Positions 9,337 to 17,783 of a stretch of DNA of 64,000 nucleotides are shown here, one piece after another. Origin of the DNA: Fontibacter flavus (GTDB taxonomy: Bacteria; Bacteroidota; Bacteroidia; Cytophagales; Cyclobacteriaceae); the NCBI RefSeq assembly GCF_042432905.1, contig NZ_JBHLWI010000004.1:124001-188000 (forward strand), given 5' to 3'. How positions within the stretch are numbered: the first letter of the stretch is position 1; each line of letters begins with the position of its first letter. The notes beneath the pieces are model-generated. The model was not told where the DNA came from, did no database searches, and was given only the letters and a program-made list of their open reading frames with translations. Made by a program: the position numbers and the translations under genes.

Positions 9337-9382
9337 AAAAAGAAATTAAATCAGCTTGAATTGTTTGCATTAATTTCTTTTT
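9337..9382. promoter_or_regulatory. Inverted repeat in the glpD-glpR divergent region, candidate GlpR operator
   Basis: The 13-base arms aaaaagaaattaa (9337-9349) and ttaatttcttttt (9370-9382) are perfectly complementary around a 20-base centre. Position between a DeoR-family regulator gene and its likely target suggests an operator. This is inferred from symmetry and location only; the region is A/T rich, which raises the chance of coincidence. Confidence 0.45.
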
Positions 9383-9422
9383 GTAGGCTTTTTTACTAAT
9401 TTTAGAAAAAAAGAAAACTGCT

Positions 9423-10187
9423 ATGACCATCGCGGAGAGGCATAAATATATCCTAGATGAATTGAATAGAAATGGCTTTGTGAGCGTTGCAGAATTGAGC
9501 AAAGAGCTGGATGTTACAGTTGTAACTGTGCGTAAGGATCTTAAAATCCTGGAAGAAAAAGGATTGTTGTTCAGATCCCATGGTTCTGCCACCTCAGTAT
9601 CACCATATGTCAATGACCGCTCTGTCAATGAAAAAAAACTGGTAAAGGTCGAGGAAAAGACAAAAATTGCTTTAGAAGCAGTGAAATTGATAGAGGAGGA
9701 GGATGCGATCATTATCGGATCGGGCACAACGGTGGTTTCATTCGCTCAGGCTATTCCTAAAGGTAAGAAACTGACAGTTTTGACAGCAGCCATGAACGTG
9801 ACCCTGGCCCTAATAGATACCAAAGAAATTGAAATTGTGCAATTGGGGGGAGTGGTCAGAAAAAGCAGTAGTTCTGTAGTAGGGCATTATGCAGAAGAAA
9901 TGCTTCAGCAGTTTGCCTGCTCCAAGCTTTTTTTGAGTGCTGATGGCATCAGTTTGGATTATGGCCTGACCACCTCACACATGATGGAAGCCCATCTTAA
10001 TGCCCAAATGATGCGAGGGGTTCAGAAGACCATTGTTCTTGCCGATTCCAGTAAATTTGGCAAGAAAGGTTTCGGTAAAATCTGTAACCTTGAAGACATA
10101 GATATGATCATTACCGACGCAGGCATTCCTGAACTTTACAGGGAAAAGCTTGAAGAGATGGGTATTGAGGTGAGGGTCGTAGGTTAA
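9423..10187 (+). CDS. glpR: DeoR/GlpR-family transcriptional repressor
   Basis: The 254-residue protein has an N-terminal DeoR winged helix (RHKYILDELNRNGFVSVAEL through VTVVTVRKDLKILEEKG, residues about 5-55). A C-terminal sugar-phosphate sensing domain contains IIGSGTTV and a late VLADSSKFGKKG segment, both typical of the family. By analogy with GlpR it would be relieved by glycerol 3-phosphate. It is divergent from glpD, with a perfect inverted repeat between them. Gene symbol is assigned from context; the ligand itself cannot be read from sequence. Confidence 0.85.
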   Translation: MTIAERHKYILDELNRNGFVSVAELSKELDVTVVTVRKDLKILEEKGLLFRSHGSATSVSPYVNDRSVNEKKLVKVEEKTKIALEAVKLIEEEDAIIIGSGTTVVSFAQAIPKGKKLTVLTAAMNVTLALIDTKEIEIVQLGGVVRKSSSSVVGHYAEEMLQQFACSKLFLSADGISLDYGLTTSHMMEAHLNAQMMRGVQKTIVLADSSKFGKKGFGKICNLEDIDMIITDAGIPELYREKLEEMGIEVRVVG

Positions 10188-10322
10188 GAATTAGCCTATA
10201 GAAAGAAAAAAAATATAAGTAAGAGGAAAGAACCTTAAAAGTTGGAAGAGGGATTTCGAAAGCATAAAATTCGAAACTCAACCAATGATCCTAATTTACC
10301 CAGCCACTTGATCACGAATTTA

Positions 10323-10829
10323 CTAATTGAAATCCCTGAAAATCTTCCTTTCCACTTTGGAGCTACCATCTTTTTCCAAGGTGACCACAAAAATAAAATT
10401 GTACTCTATATCTTCTAGTTCCGGGAATTTTTCTCCTTCCTGTACAAAATAGTTGGCCACATGATGAATGGTGTTGCTATGGCCTACCACTACTGCATTG
10501 CCTTTTCTTTGGCGGAGTTCTTTCACTAAGTCATCATGTTTTTTGACATCGTAGATTTCTATTTTTAATCCGGTTTGCGCTTCTACCAGGGGTTGCACAG
10601 TGGCTTTAGTCCTGATGAAATCAGTACTGAATACATGCGCTATTTCTTGATCTGCTAAGATCTGAGCCAGTTTTTTTGCCCTGACTGTTCCGGCTACATT
10701 TAGTTCCGGGTCATCTCCTACCAATTGCTTTTCGGCATGGCGGACCAAATAAATGGTTTTGGGTTCCTGTTTTTGGGAACATGCGACAAAAAATGTCAAT
10801 GCAATGAAGATTAAAAGCAGATTTTTCAT
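10323..10829 (-). CDS. Histidine phosphatase superfamily lipoprotein
   Basis: The product has 168 residues from the chosen start MKNLLLIF, which gives a clean lipoprotein signal (FFVAC). The frame extends ten codons further upstream without adding a signal-like sequence. The catalytic motif YLVRHAEKQ lies directly after the lipobox region and the second catalytic histidine is in VVVGHSNTIHH. The family includes SixA and phosphoglycerate mutase-like phosphatases. Being exported and lipid-anchored, this one is probably an envelope phosphohydrolase; the substrate is unknown. No operon partner is evident. Confidence 0.85.
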   Translation of the reverse strand: MKNLLLIFIALTFFVACSQKQEPKTIYLVRHAEKQLVGDDPELNVAGTVRAKKLAQILADQEIAHVFSTDFIRTKATVQPLVEAQTGLKIEIYDVKKHDDLVKELRQRKGNAVVVGHSNTIHHVANYFVQEGEKFPELEDIEYNFIFVVTLEKDGSSKVERKIFRDFN

Positions 10830-10958
10830 GAGTTTATTTTTATACTGATATCTATTCAATTACAACAAAAGAGGCCTTTCAGGTTGTTTTCCTTATGTCA
10901 GCTTTTTTTCGAAGCTCAACCTTTCGAAATCTGCATTTGGAAATCCCACTTCCCTTTT

Positions 10959-11693
10959 TTAGCCACTAAAAGTATTGTCCAAATGTTGGTCTTTGGCCTT
11001 AACAGGTTCGAATTCGAGGTATTGTTCCCAGAAAGGTTCTTCAGGAAGTGCTGCCCGTAAGTATAATTTTTCTTTTTTGATTGGGTGTACAAAAACCAAA
11101 TGGAAGGCATGCAGATTGATGTTGCCATCAGGATTGGGTTTATGGAATCCATATTTGACATCTCCTCTGATTGGACAGTCCATGGAAGCCAGCTGAACCC
11201 TGATCTGATGAGGTCTGCCTGAAACTGGTCTTACTTCCAGCAACCAATGGTCATTCAGTTTGCCCAGTCGCTTGTAGTTAAGTTCCGCTTTTTGCGAACC
11301 AGGAACCTCCTCGTCGTAGGCCGTAACAATGTTTTTCTTTTCGTCTTTCACCAAATAGTGTGTCAATTTGCCACTTTCTTCTTTGGGTCTGTTTTTGACG
11401 ATAGCCCAGTAGACTTTATGGATGTCACGTTTCCTGAATATTTCCATCATACGCTCCAGACCCTTGGATGTCCTGGCAAAAACAACCAATCCACTTACCG
11501 GTCTGTCCAATCTATGTACAGGGTGAAGGAAAACAGCTCCGGGCTTATTGTATTTTTCAGCAATGTATTCCTTGCAATAATCTATCAATGTTTTATCTCC
11601 GGTTTTGTCTCCCTGAACCAGGACGCCTGCGGCTTTATTGACCACCAAAAGATGGTTGTCTTCATAGACTACGGTGAAAGGTTTCTTTCTCAT
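10959..11693 (-). CDS. RluA-family RNA pseudouridine synthase
   Basis: The 244-residue protein carries the RluA catalytic signature HRLDRPVSGLVVFA with the essential Asp, and the C-terminal RPHQIRVQLA motif. There is no N-terminal S4 domain, so it resembles the shorter RluA/TruC-like enzymes acting on rRNA or tRNA. The exact uridine target cannot be told. It lies downstream of prfC on the same strand but is separated from it by a strong terminator, so it is probably transcribed on its own. Confidence 0.9.
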   Translation of the reverse strand: MRKKPFTVVYEDNHLLVVNKAAGVLVQGDKTGDKTLIDYCKEYIAEKYNKPGAVFLHPVHRLDRPVSGLVVFARTSKGLERMMEIFRKRDIHKVYWAIVKNRPKEESGKLTHYLVKDEKKNIVTAYDEEVPGSQKAELNYKRLGKLNDHWLLEVRPVSGRPHQIRVQLASMDCPIRGDVKYGFHKPNPDGNINLHAFHLVFVHPIKKEKLYLRAALPEEPFWEQYLEFEPVKAKDQHLDNTFSG

Positions 11694-11714
11694 AAGGTTT
11701 AAATATAATCAAAA

Positions 11715-11754
11715 AACCTATCCCTTCATTGTATGAGTCATGAAGGGATAGGTT
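11715..11754 (-). terminator. Terminator of prfC
   Basis: Perfect 15-base arms aacctatcccttcat (11715-11729) and atgaagggataggtt (11740-11754). Read on the minus strand the hairpin is followed by a T run. Confidence 0.8.
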
Positions 11755-11772
11755 CTTCTTTTGTCTTGAATA

Positions 11773-13353
11773 TTAAAATTCTGAAGTAAAATGGAATTCT
11801 ATTTCCGGATAATTGTCCTGAACCATCTGCAACCAGGATTTAGATTCGGCCATGAATACAAGCTTTCCATCTTTGTCATGGGCAATATGGCGGTTTTTGG
11901 ACCTGACGAACTCATCCAATTGCTTTTTGTCCTTGCTGCTGATCCAACAAGCTTTATATAGATTCATAGGCGCAAACTCCACAGAAGCATTGTATTCGTT
12001 TTTCAATCTGAACTGGATCACTTCAAATTGAAGCTGACCGACAGTGCCGACAACTCTCCTGTTACCCATTTCATAGGTAAAATACTGGGCAACACCTTCC
12101 TCCATCAACTGCTTTAGGCCTTTTTCCAATTGCTTGGTTTTCATGGCGTCTTTGTTGATGACTTCTTTGAAGATTTCAGGGGAGAAGCTCGGTATTCCTT
12201 TGAAGGTCATATTTTCCCCATCGGTCAAGGTGTCCCCGATTTTCAGGTTTCCTGTATCATAAAGACCTACGATATCACCAGGGTATGCCTCGTCCACAAT
12301 TTCCCTATCCTGGGCCATAAATTGGGTGACATTCGAAAACCTCAGCGGTTTAGGTCCACGGACATGGTTGTAGGCTTTATTTCTTTCAAATTTTCCGGAA
12401 CAGATTCTAAGAAAAGCAATTCTATTTCTATGGTTAGGATCCATGTTGGCGTGGATCTTGAAAACGAATCCTGAGAACTTGGGTTCATCCGGCTTTACTT
12501 CCCTGTCTTCGGTCATCCTGCTTTTGGGAGCAGGAGCTATTCTGATGAAAGTGTCCAACATTTCATTGACGCCGAAGTTATTGACTGCTGAACCGAAGAA
12601 AACAGGAGCAACTTTACCCTCGAGGTATTCTTTAGTGTCAAAATCAGGATAGACACCTTCGATCAGTTCCACATCTTCCCTCAATTGTGCAGCGCCATTT
12701 GGCCCGATTAGGTCATCTAGCTTGCTGTCCTCAAGATTTTCAATGGTTGTCCTGTCATCACTGAGTTTGCGTTGACTCGGGGTAAAAAGATTTAATTTTT
12801 TGTCATAAAGGTTGTAAACCCCTTTGAAGCTTTTTCCCATGCCTATGGGCCAGGAAAGCGGTCTGACCTGAATGTTGAGTTTTTCCTCAACTTCATCTAA
12901 AAGTTCATAAGGGTCTCTACCTTCCCGGTCAAGTTTATTGATAAAACAGATTACAGGTGTATTTCTCATCCGACATACCTCCATGAGTTTTTCTGTCTGG
13001 ATTTCGACCCCTTTTACACAATCAATTACCATGATCACAGAATCCACTGCCGTCAGGGTACGGTAGGTGTCTTCCGCAAAGTCCTGGTGACCGGGAGTAT
13101 CCAGTAGGTTGATCTTTATCCCTTGATATTCAAATCCCATCACGGAAGTGGCTACTGAGATACCTCTTTGTTTCTCAATTTCCATCCAGTCAGATTTGGT
13201 AGCCGTGTCGATTTTGTTGGATTTTACTGCACCAGCAGTCTGAATGGCTCCTCCGAAAAGAAGCAGTTTTTCTGTCAAAGTGGTTTTACCAGCATCCGGG
13301 TGGGCAATGATGGCAAAGGTTCTTCTTTTCTGTATTTCCTTGGTCAAACTCAT
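11773..13353 (-). CDS. prfC: Peptide chain release factor 3
   Basis: The 526-residue translational GTPase matches RF3 in length. Its G-domain motifs are AHPDAGKTT (P loop), DTPGHQDF (G3) and NKLDREGRD (G4). RF3-type domains follow, including MEEGVAQYF and GTVGQLQFEV. RF3 recycles RF1 and RF2 from the ribosome after peptide release. The start is supported by a perfect -7 element about 32 bases upstream. It is followed by its own terminator. Confidence 0.96.
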   Translation of the reverse strand: MSLTKEIQKRRTFAIIAHPDAGKTTLTEKLLLFGGAIQTAGAVKSNKIDTATKSDWMEIEKQRGISVATSVMGFEYQGIKINLLDTPGHQDFAEDTYRTLTAVDSVIMVIDCVKGVEIQTEKLMEVCRMRNTPVICFINKLDREGRDPYELLDEVEEKLNIQVRPLSWPIGMGKSFKGVYNLYDKKLNLFTPSQRKLSDDRTTIENLEDSKLDDLIGPNGAAQLREDVELIEGVYPDFDTKEYLEGKVAPVFFGSAVNNFGVNEMLDTFIRIAPAPKSRMTEDREVKPDEPKFSGFVFKIHANMDPNHRNRIAFLRICSGKFERNKAYNHVRGPKPLRFSNVTQFMAQDREIVDEAYPGDIVGLYDTGNLKIGDTLTDGENMTFKGIPSFSPEIFKEVINKDAMKTKQLEKGLKQLMEEGVAQYFTYEMGNRRVVGTVGQLQFEVIQFRLKNEYNASVEFAPMNLYKACWISSKDKKQLDEFVRSKNRHIAHDKDGKLVFMAESKSWLQMVQDNYPEIEFHFTSEF

Positions 13354-13384
13354 CTAAACTCCTGATTCTCTATTTTTCAGGGTG

Positions 13385-13392
13385 CAAAGGTA
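13385..13392 (-). promoter_or_regulatory. -7 element of the prfC promoter
   Basis: On the minus strand this reads TACCTTTG, a perfect match to TAnnTTTG, 32 bases before the prfC start codon. It was the only credible element in the spacer. Confidence 0.6.
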
Positions 13393-13462
13393 CGGTTTTA
13401 ATTTCAAGGTATAAAAGTTTTTATCTTTTCAACTCTGATTAGGGTTCAAAGGAAAGAATAGG

Positions 13463-14701
13463 CTAAACGATTTCCTGATGGAGGAAATCTTCTCTCTTGA
13501 ATCCGGAAATACCATCTTTACTACCCTGAAGGACAATTCTGAAAGTGGTTCCTTTACCCAGTTCCGACTGTTTTACAAAAATTTTTCCTTTATGATAGCC
13601 TTCTATGATCCTTTTCGCCAGTGTTAGGCCAAGTCCCCAGCCTCTTTGCCTAGTCGTAAACCCCGGATTGAAAACTTTGTTGTACATGCCTTTGTCCATT
13701 CCTTTGCCTGTATCTGTGATATCTACGAATACAAACTTTTCACTTTCTTTGACGATATCAATCGAGATTGCTCCTTGGCCTTTCATCGCATCTACTGCAT
13801 TTTTACAAATGTTTTCAATCACCCATTCAAAGAGAGGCCTGTTGATCAGGGCCTCTATATTGTTAGCATATCCATTGATTTTGATATCCACTTTGGAAGA
13901 AATTCTCGGTCTTAGGTAATTGATGGCTTCATCAATGACAGAAAAGACATTTTCAAGTTGAATGGAGGGTTTACTTCCTATAGAACTGAAGCGCTCGGTG
14001 ACCATGCGTAATTTCACTACATCCTTATCCATTTCCTGAATGACTTCCTTGTTTTCTTCCCAGACGGGTGAGTTTTTCAAATAATCAATCCATGCCATCA
14101 GGGAGGCAATAGGTGTACCCAATTGGTGGGCAGTTTCTTTGGTCAGGCCCGCCCATACCCTGTTTTGCTCGGCCACCTTGGATTGGTTAAAGACAGCGTA
14201 TGCCAAAACGCCAAAGACAAGGATAACGGATAGTTGTACGTATGGATAAAACCGTAAGGATGTCAGAAGTTCTGAATTTCTGTAATAAACCAAGGCATCT
14301 TCTGTGGGAATCGGTTCATATTGAGCTTTCATTTTTACCAGCTCTTTTTGAAGAAGCTTGTTTTTTTCTTCTTCTGTGACGTTTTTCCTGAAACCGATAT
14401 TCCGGTATTCTATTGGATTATTCTGGGCATCCACCACAATTACAGGAATCGAGGTGTTTTGCTGAATGATTTCCTGGTTGATAAAAGTCAGGTTTTCCGC
14501 GTAAATAGAGGCGTACTCCCAGGCTTTTGCCAGAAGCTCTATTTGTCTTTTCTCCCTTTCCCTTAATTCTTCCACCAATTTATTGGTATAGATGATTGAG
14601 CCGAAACTGATGATCACAGAACAGATGATCACAAGCCATTTGATCCGGCTTTTATTTTGATATAAATCTAGCGTGGCAAAATCCTGAAGTTTGTTCTTCA
14701 T
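13463..14701 (-). CDS. Membrane sensor histidine kinase (orphan)
   Basis: The 412-residue kinase has a first membrane segment at about residues 23-40 and a second at about 155-172, flanking a periplasmic sensor segment of roughly 115 residues. The H-box is KETAHQLGTPIASL, followed by HATPase motifs ENICKNAVDAM (N box), DTGKGM (G1) and GWGLGLTLAKRII (G2). No response regulator gene lies nearby, so its partner is elsewhere. It is divergent from dps, with an inverted repeat in the shared spacer. The sensed signal is unknown. Confidence 0.92.
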   Translation of the reverse strand: MKNKLQDFATLDLYQNKSRIKWLVIICSVIISFGSIIYTNKLVEELREREKRQIELLAKAWEYASIYAENLTFINQEIIQQNTSIPVIVVDAQNNPIEYRNIGFRKNVTEEEKNKLLQKELVKMKAQYEPIPTEDALVYYRNSELLTSLRFYPYVQLSVILVFGVLAYAVFNQSKVAEQNRVWAGLTKETAHQLGTPIASLMAWIDYLKNSPVWEENKEVIQEMDKDVVKLRMVTERFSSIGSKPSIQLENVFSVIDEAINYLRPRISSKVDIKINGYANNIEALINRPLFEWVIENICKNAVDAMKGQGAISIDIVKESEKFVFVDITDTGKGMDKGMYNKVFNPGFTTRQRGWGLGLTLAKRIIEGYHKGKIFVKQSELGKGTTFRIVLQGSKDGISGFKREDFLHQEIV

Positions 14702-14712
14702 CCTTTAAACAT

Positions 14713-14744
14713 AAGTAGTTACTGAACCATATAGACAACTACTT
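14713..14744. promoter_or_regulatory. Inverted repeat in the kinase-dps divergent spacer
   Basis: The arms aagtagtt (14713-14720) and aactactt (14737-14744) are perfect around a 16-base centre. It is directly followed by a second imperfect palindrome at 14745-14764 (ttgatgatagatattatcaa). Either could be a binding site for a regulator of dps or the kinase; this is inference from symmetry and position. Confidence 0.35.
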
Positions 14745-14844
14745 TTGATGATAGATATTATCAATCTGACAAAAATAGTTTTTATAGGTCAGTGGCCTCA
14801 TTTTTGTTATCTTTATAGTATAATAAACCATAAATATAAAGATT

Positions 14845-15315
14845 ATGAGCACAAACGATATAGGATTAAAAATAAAAGACAGCAAAGTGTTGGTCGAAAA
14901 ATTGAACAGCCTTTTGGCCAATTATGAGATTTATTATCAAAACTTGAGGAATTTCCATTGGAATGTGAGTGGGCCGAATTTCTTTGAGCTTCATGCAAAA
15001 TTCGAAGAATTGTATAATGAGGCAAATCTAGGGATTGATGAAACTGCTGAAAGGATACTTACCTTAGGGGCTAGGCCTTATTCTTCTTTTCAGGAATACA
15101 TCGATCACGCTGAAATCAAGGAAGCTAAACACGTAGAAGATTCCAAAAAAATGGTAGAAACCGTTAGAGATAACCTCAACACCTTGTTGAAACTCGAAAG
15201 ATCTGCTTTGGAAGCAGCTTCTGAGCAGGGAGATGAAGGTACTGTGGCTTTGATGAGTGAATACATCACAGCAAAAGAGAAAACCGTTTGGATGCTTTCT
15301 GCATATTTAAGATAA
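14845..15315 (+). CDS. dps: Dps-family DNA-protection ferritin
   Basis: The 156-residue protein has the Dps four-helix pattern. The ferroxidase-site signature is seen in LRNFHWNVSGPNFFELHAKFEEL-type sequence (His and Asp/Glu ligands at residues about 39-62), followed by YNEANLGIDETAERI. Dps dodecamers oxidise and store iron and protect DNA from hydrogen peroxide. The gene is monocistronic, with two palindromes upstream and a strong bidirectional terminator downstream. Redox control would fit the family, but the regulator cannot be read from sequence. Confidence 0.93.
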   Translation: MSTNDIGLKIKDSKVLVEKLNSLLANYEIYYQNLRNFHWNVSGPNFFELHAKFEELYNEANLGIDETAERILTLGARPYSSFQEYIDHAEIKEAKHVEDSKKMVETVRDNLNTLLKLERSALEAASEQGDEGTVALMSEYITAKEKTVWMLSAYLR

Positions 15316-15325
15316 AAGTTTCGAA

Positions 15326-15372
15326 ATGTATAAAAAAAGAGGATGGTCCAGCCATCCTCTTTTTTTATACAT
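15326..15372. terminator. Bidirectional terminator between dps and lipA
   Basis: The hairpin has perfect 21-base arms (15326-15346 and 15352-15372) with a 5-base loop and A/T runs on both sides, so it can stop both convergent genes. The right arm contains the stop codon of lipA. Confidence 0.85.
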
Positions 15373-16243
15373 TTACGTGTCTTTCGGCGTGGTAAGATGA
15401 TCTCACCAATGGTCCGGACTCGACATATTTAATTCCTCTCTTGAGGCCCTCTTCCCTGTAGTGGGCAAACAAATCCGGGTGGATAAATTCCGCAACTTCA
15501 ATATGCATTTTGGTAGGCTGCAAATACTGTCCTAATGTCAAAATGTCACATCCGTTAGCTGCCAAATCGTCCATGGCTTTGTATACCTCCTCTTTGGTTT
15601 CTCCCAAACCAAGCATGATACCTGTTTTTGTACGCTTGCCGTACTCCTTGGTTAACTTGATTTGCTCCAATGACCTGGAGTATTTTGCTTGGGGCCTAAC
15701 CCTTCTATAGAGGCTTTCCACAGTTTCCATATTGTGGGAAACTACTTCCTGTCCGCCTGAGATCATTCGGTATAGTGCATCCCAATTACTTTTAACATCC
15801 GGGATAAGCGTTTCAATAGTGGTCTGTGGAGATAATTTTTTCGTTTCTACCACAGTTTGGTACCATATTTCAGCCCCGCGATCTTTGAGTTCATCCCTGT
15901 TCACAGAAGTGATCACGGCATGTTTAACCCCCATAAGCTGAATGGCCTCGGCTACTCTTCTAGGTTCGTCTGTATCATATTCAGGCGGCCTTCCAGTGGC
16001 TACGGCACAAAATGAACAGGATCTAGTACAGACATTGCCCAAGATCATAAAAGTAGCAGTTCCTGCGCCCCAGCATTCCCCCATATTAGGGCAATTTCCA
16101 CTTTCGCAGATGGTGTGCAGTTTATGTTCATCTACTAATTTTCTGACTTTGGCATATTCTTTACCTACTGGCAACTTCACCCTCAACCAATCCGGTTTTT
16201 TCCTTTTGGTTGCCTCTTCGGATATTACTGGTAGTTCAATCAT
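15365..16243 (-). CDS. lipA: Lipoyl synthase
   Basis: The 292-residue radical SAM enzyme has both LipA iron-sulfur signatures: CESGNCPNMGECW for the auxiliary cluster and CTRSCSFC for the SAM-binding cluster. A final RSSYHAE segment is also typical. LipA inserts two sulfurs into protein-bound octanoyl groups to make lipoyl cofactor for 2-oxoacid dehydrogenases and glycine cleavage. Its stop codon lies inside the terminator shared with dps. Confidence 0.97.
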   Translation of the reverse strand: MIELPVISEEATKRKKPDWLRVKLPVGKEYAKVRKLVDEHKLHTICESGNCPNMGECWGAGTATFMILGNVCTRSCSFCAVATGRPPEYDTDEPRRVAEAIQLMGVKHAVITSVNRDELKDRGAEIWYQTVVETKKLSPQTTIETLIPDVKSNWDALYRMISGGQEVVSHNMETVESLYRRVRPQAKYSRSLEQIKLTKEYGKRTKTGIMLGLGETKEEVYKAMDDLAANGCDILTLGQYLQPTKMHIEVAEFIHPDLFAHYREEGLKRGIKYVESGPLVRSSYHAERHVNV

Positions 16244-16298
16244 CTTCTTTTGAATTAATCCGTTGCGAAATTACTCCCTTGATGTCAATAAACCCAAT

Positions 16299-17033
16299 CT
16301 ATTTGCGGAAACCATAGAAAAAGGTAAAATAAACTGATTGGAAAACCTGTCTGTTTTCAACAGTGGGCATCAAAGGGATTTCTTTTGTAAAACCCTCCAA
16401 TTGATATCCAAGTTCCAAGCCTGTCACATTTGATTTAAATACGCCGAATTCAAAATTTACCGCAGCTTTGGCATTACCTCCAAAAGCCATCTCTGAGTTG
16501 CCCAGTCCTTCAAAAATCCGTCCTGGGCCAAGAATATTGCCAGTACTTTGGTGGATTTCCGGATTGTATTGCTCTCTGACCGTCTCAACCCTATTGACCA
16601 CATATTCGATAATATAAGGGGATATTAAACCCAGGGATGGTCCAACTGCTCCTAGAAGGGAAACCTGTACACCTTGTTGGGGAGCTTTTTTAAATAGGAT
16701 GATTTCCCTTCCATAATATGGTCGTATGGCGTAGAGGTAATTGGATTTTCCAAAAATGTAGGAATTGCCAAAATTAGTAGTGTATCTAACTTCTTTGGGG
16801 TTTTTCACATTGGCCAGATCCAAGCCGAAAAACTGAAAATTGGAATCGTCAATCCTGGAACCTATTTTGAGGCTAAAGCCTCCGATCAGTCCTCCGTTTG
16901 TATTTTTGTTGATTCCAAATAGGACTTCCCTATCATATTCATAATCTCCCGCATCTTCCCTTTGCGCGAAAAGTGTGAGACTGAGAATGCTCAAAAAAAG
17001 AGTCAGTAGGTATTTTAATGCTTTCATCATCAT
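16299..17033 (-). CDS. Predicted outer-membrane or periplasmic beta-strand protein
   Basis: The 244-residue protein has a Sec signal peptide (about residues 1-23, ending LTLFAQ). The rest has alternating hydrophobic strands rich in Gly and aromatic residues and ends YFTFFYGFRK, with a terminal aromatic-x pattern of outer-membrane barrels. I recognise no named family. It lies upstream of lipA on the same strand, 55 bases away, and may be co-transcribed with it. Function is unknown. Confidence 0.65.
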   Translation of the reverse strand: MMMKALKYLLTLFLSILSLTLFAQREDAGDYEYDREVLFGINKNTNGGLIGGFSLKIGSRIDDSNFQFFGLDLANVKNPKEVRYTTNFGNSYIFGKSNYLYAIRPYYGREIILFKKAPQQGVQVSLLGAVGPSLGLISPYIIEYVVNRVETVREQYNPEIHQSTGNILGPGRIFEGLGNSEMAFGGNAKAAVNFEFGVFKSNVTGLELGYQLEGFTKEIPLMPTVENRQVFQSVYFTFFYGFRK

Positions 17034-17176
17034 TGCTCAGGAAATTAACGCTATTTTCGCCTATAAGTTACTAAACCAAAATTAAAAGTAAGAGTTTATC
17101 CCTACTATAAAAAGTCCGGAAATTGTAAATCCGTGGAGGGTTAAACTTTTCAAATAATTTTTGAAAGATATTGTAG

Positions 17177-17191
17177 CACTTATTGTAAGTG
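17177..17191. promoter_or_regulatory. Small palindrome upstream of the ECF sigma gene
   Basis: CACTTA-TTG-TAAGTG is a perfect 6-base inverted repeat 44 bases before the sigma factor start. It could be a regulator site; support is weak. Confidence 0.25.
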
Positions 17192-17234
17192 TTTCGTCTT
17201 ATCATTAAGATTAATTATAAGCAACCTGGCATCT

Positions 17235-17783
17235 TTGGAACAAGACCTCATCCAAAAAGCAAAAAATGGCGATAGAAAGTCTTTTGAAATGCTTTATAAG
17301 CATTTTTATGGCTATGCTATGAGTATTGCATTGAGGTATTCCAATTCCAGAGATGAAGCTTGTGAAATTGTCAATGACAGTTTCATGAAGGTATTTGATA
17401 AGATTTCCGGCCACGAGGAGGGAAATTCTTTCAAAGGCTGGTTTAGGAGAATATTGGTCAATACATCCATAGATTATTACAGAAAGAATGTTAAGCATTA
17501 TGCCTTTATTGATATAGAAAAGGCAGATGCGGAAAGTTGTGAACCAGAAATTATCGGTCAACTTTCCAAAGAAGACATTTTATCCCTCATGCGAGGCCTT
17601 CCTGAAATTTTGAGAATGGTGTTCAATATGTATGAGATCGAAGGTTACTCCCATAATGAAATAGCTGAGCAGTTGGGGATTCCGGCAAGTACTTCCCGAA
17701 CCTACCTGGCAAGAGCAAAGCAGAAGTTGAGAGAAAAGGTAATTGAAATAAACCATATTAAAAATGAAGGAGCAATTCGATAA
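17235..17783 (+). CDS. ECF-type RNA polymerase sigma factor
   Basis: The 182-residue protein has sigma-70 region 2 (FEMLYKHFYGYAMSIALRYS, then EIVNDSFMKVFDKI) and a region 4 helix-turn-helix (IEGYSHNEIAEQLGIPASTS), with no region 1.1 or 3, as in ECF factors. No ATG is available near the family N-terminus. The start is read as TTG at 17235, with a stop-free but ATG-free stretch before it. Its last codons overlap the start of the next gene by 20 bases, the usual arrangement with a membrane anti-sigma factor. Confidence 0.9.
   Translation: MEQDLIQKAKNGDRKSFEMLYKHFYGYAMSIALRYSNSRDEACEIVNDSFMKVFDKISGHEEGNSFKGWFRRILVNTSIDYYRKNVKHYAFIDIEKADAESCEPEIIGQLSKEDILSLMRGLPEILRMVFNMYEIEGYSHNEIAEQLGIPASTSRTYLARAKQKLREKVIEINHIKNEGAIR

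Noticed and set aside
9287..9727. N-terminal extension of glpD by 147 codons
   Set aside because: It overlaps glpR on the other strand, is low-complexity (Ser/Phe/Leu-rich), and the family N-terminus with FAD motif starts at 9286 behind a good ribosome binding site.
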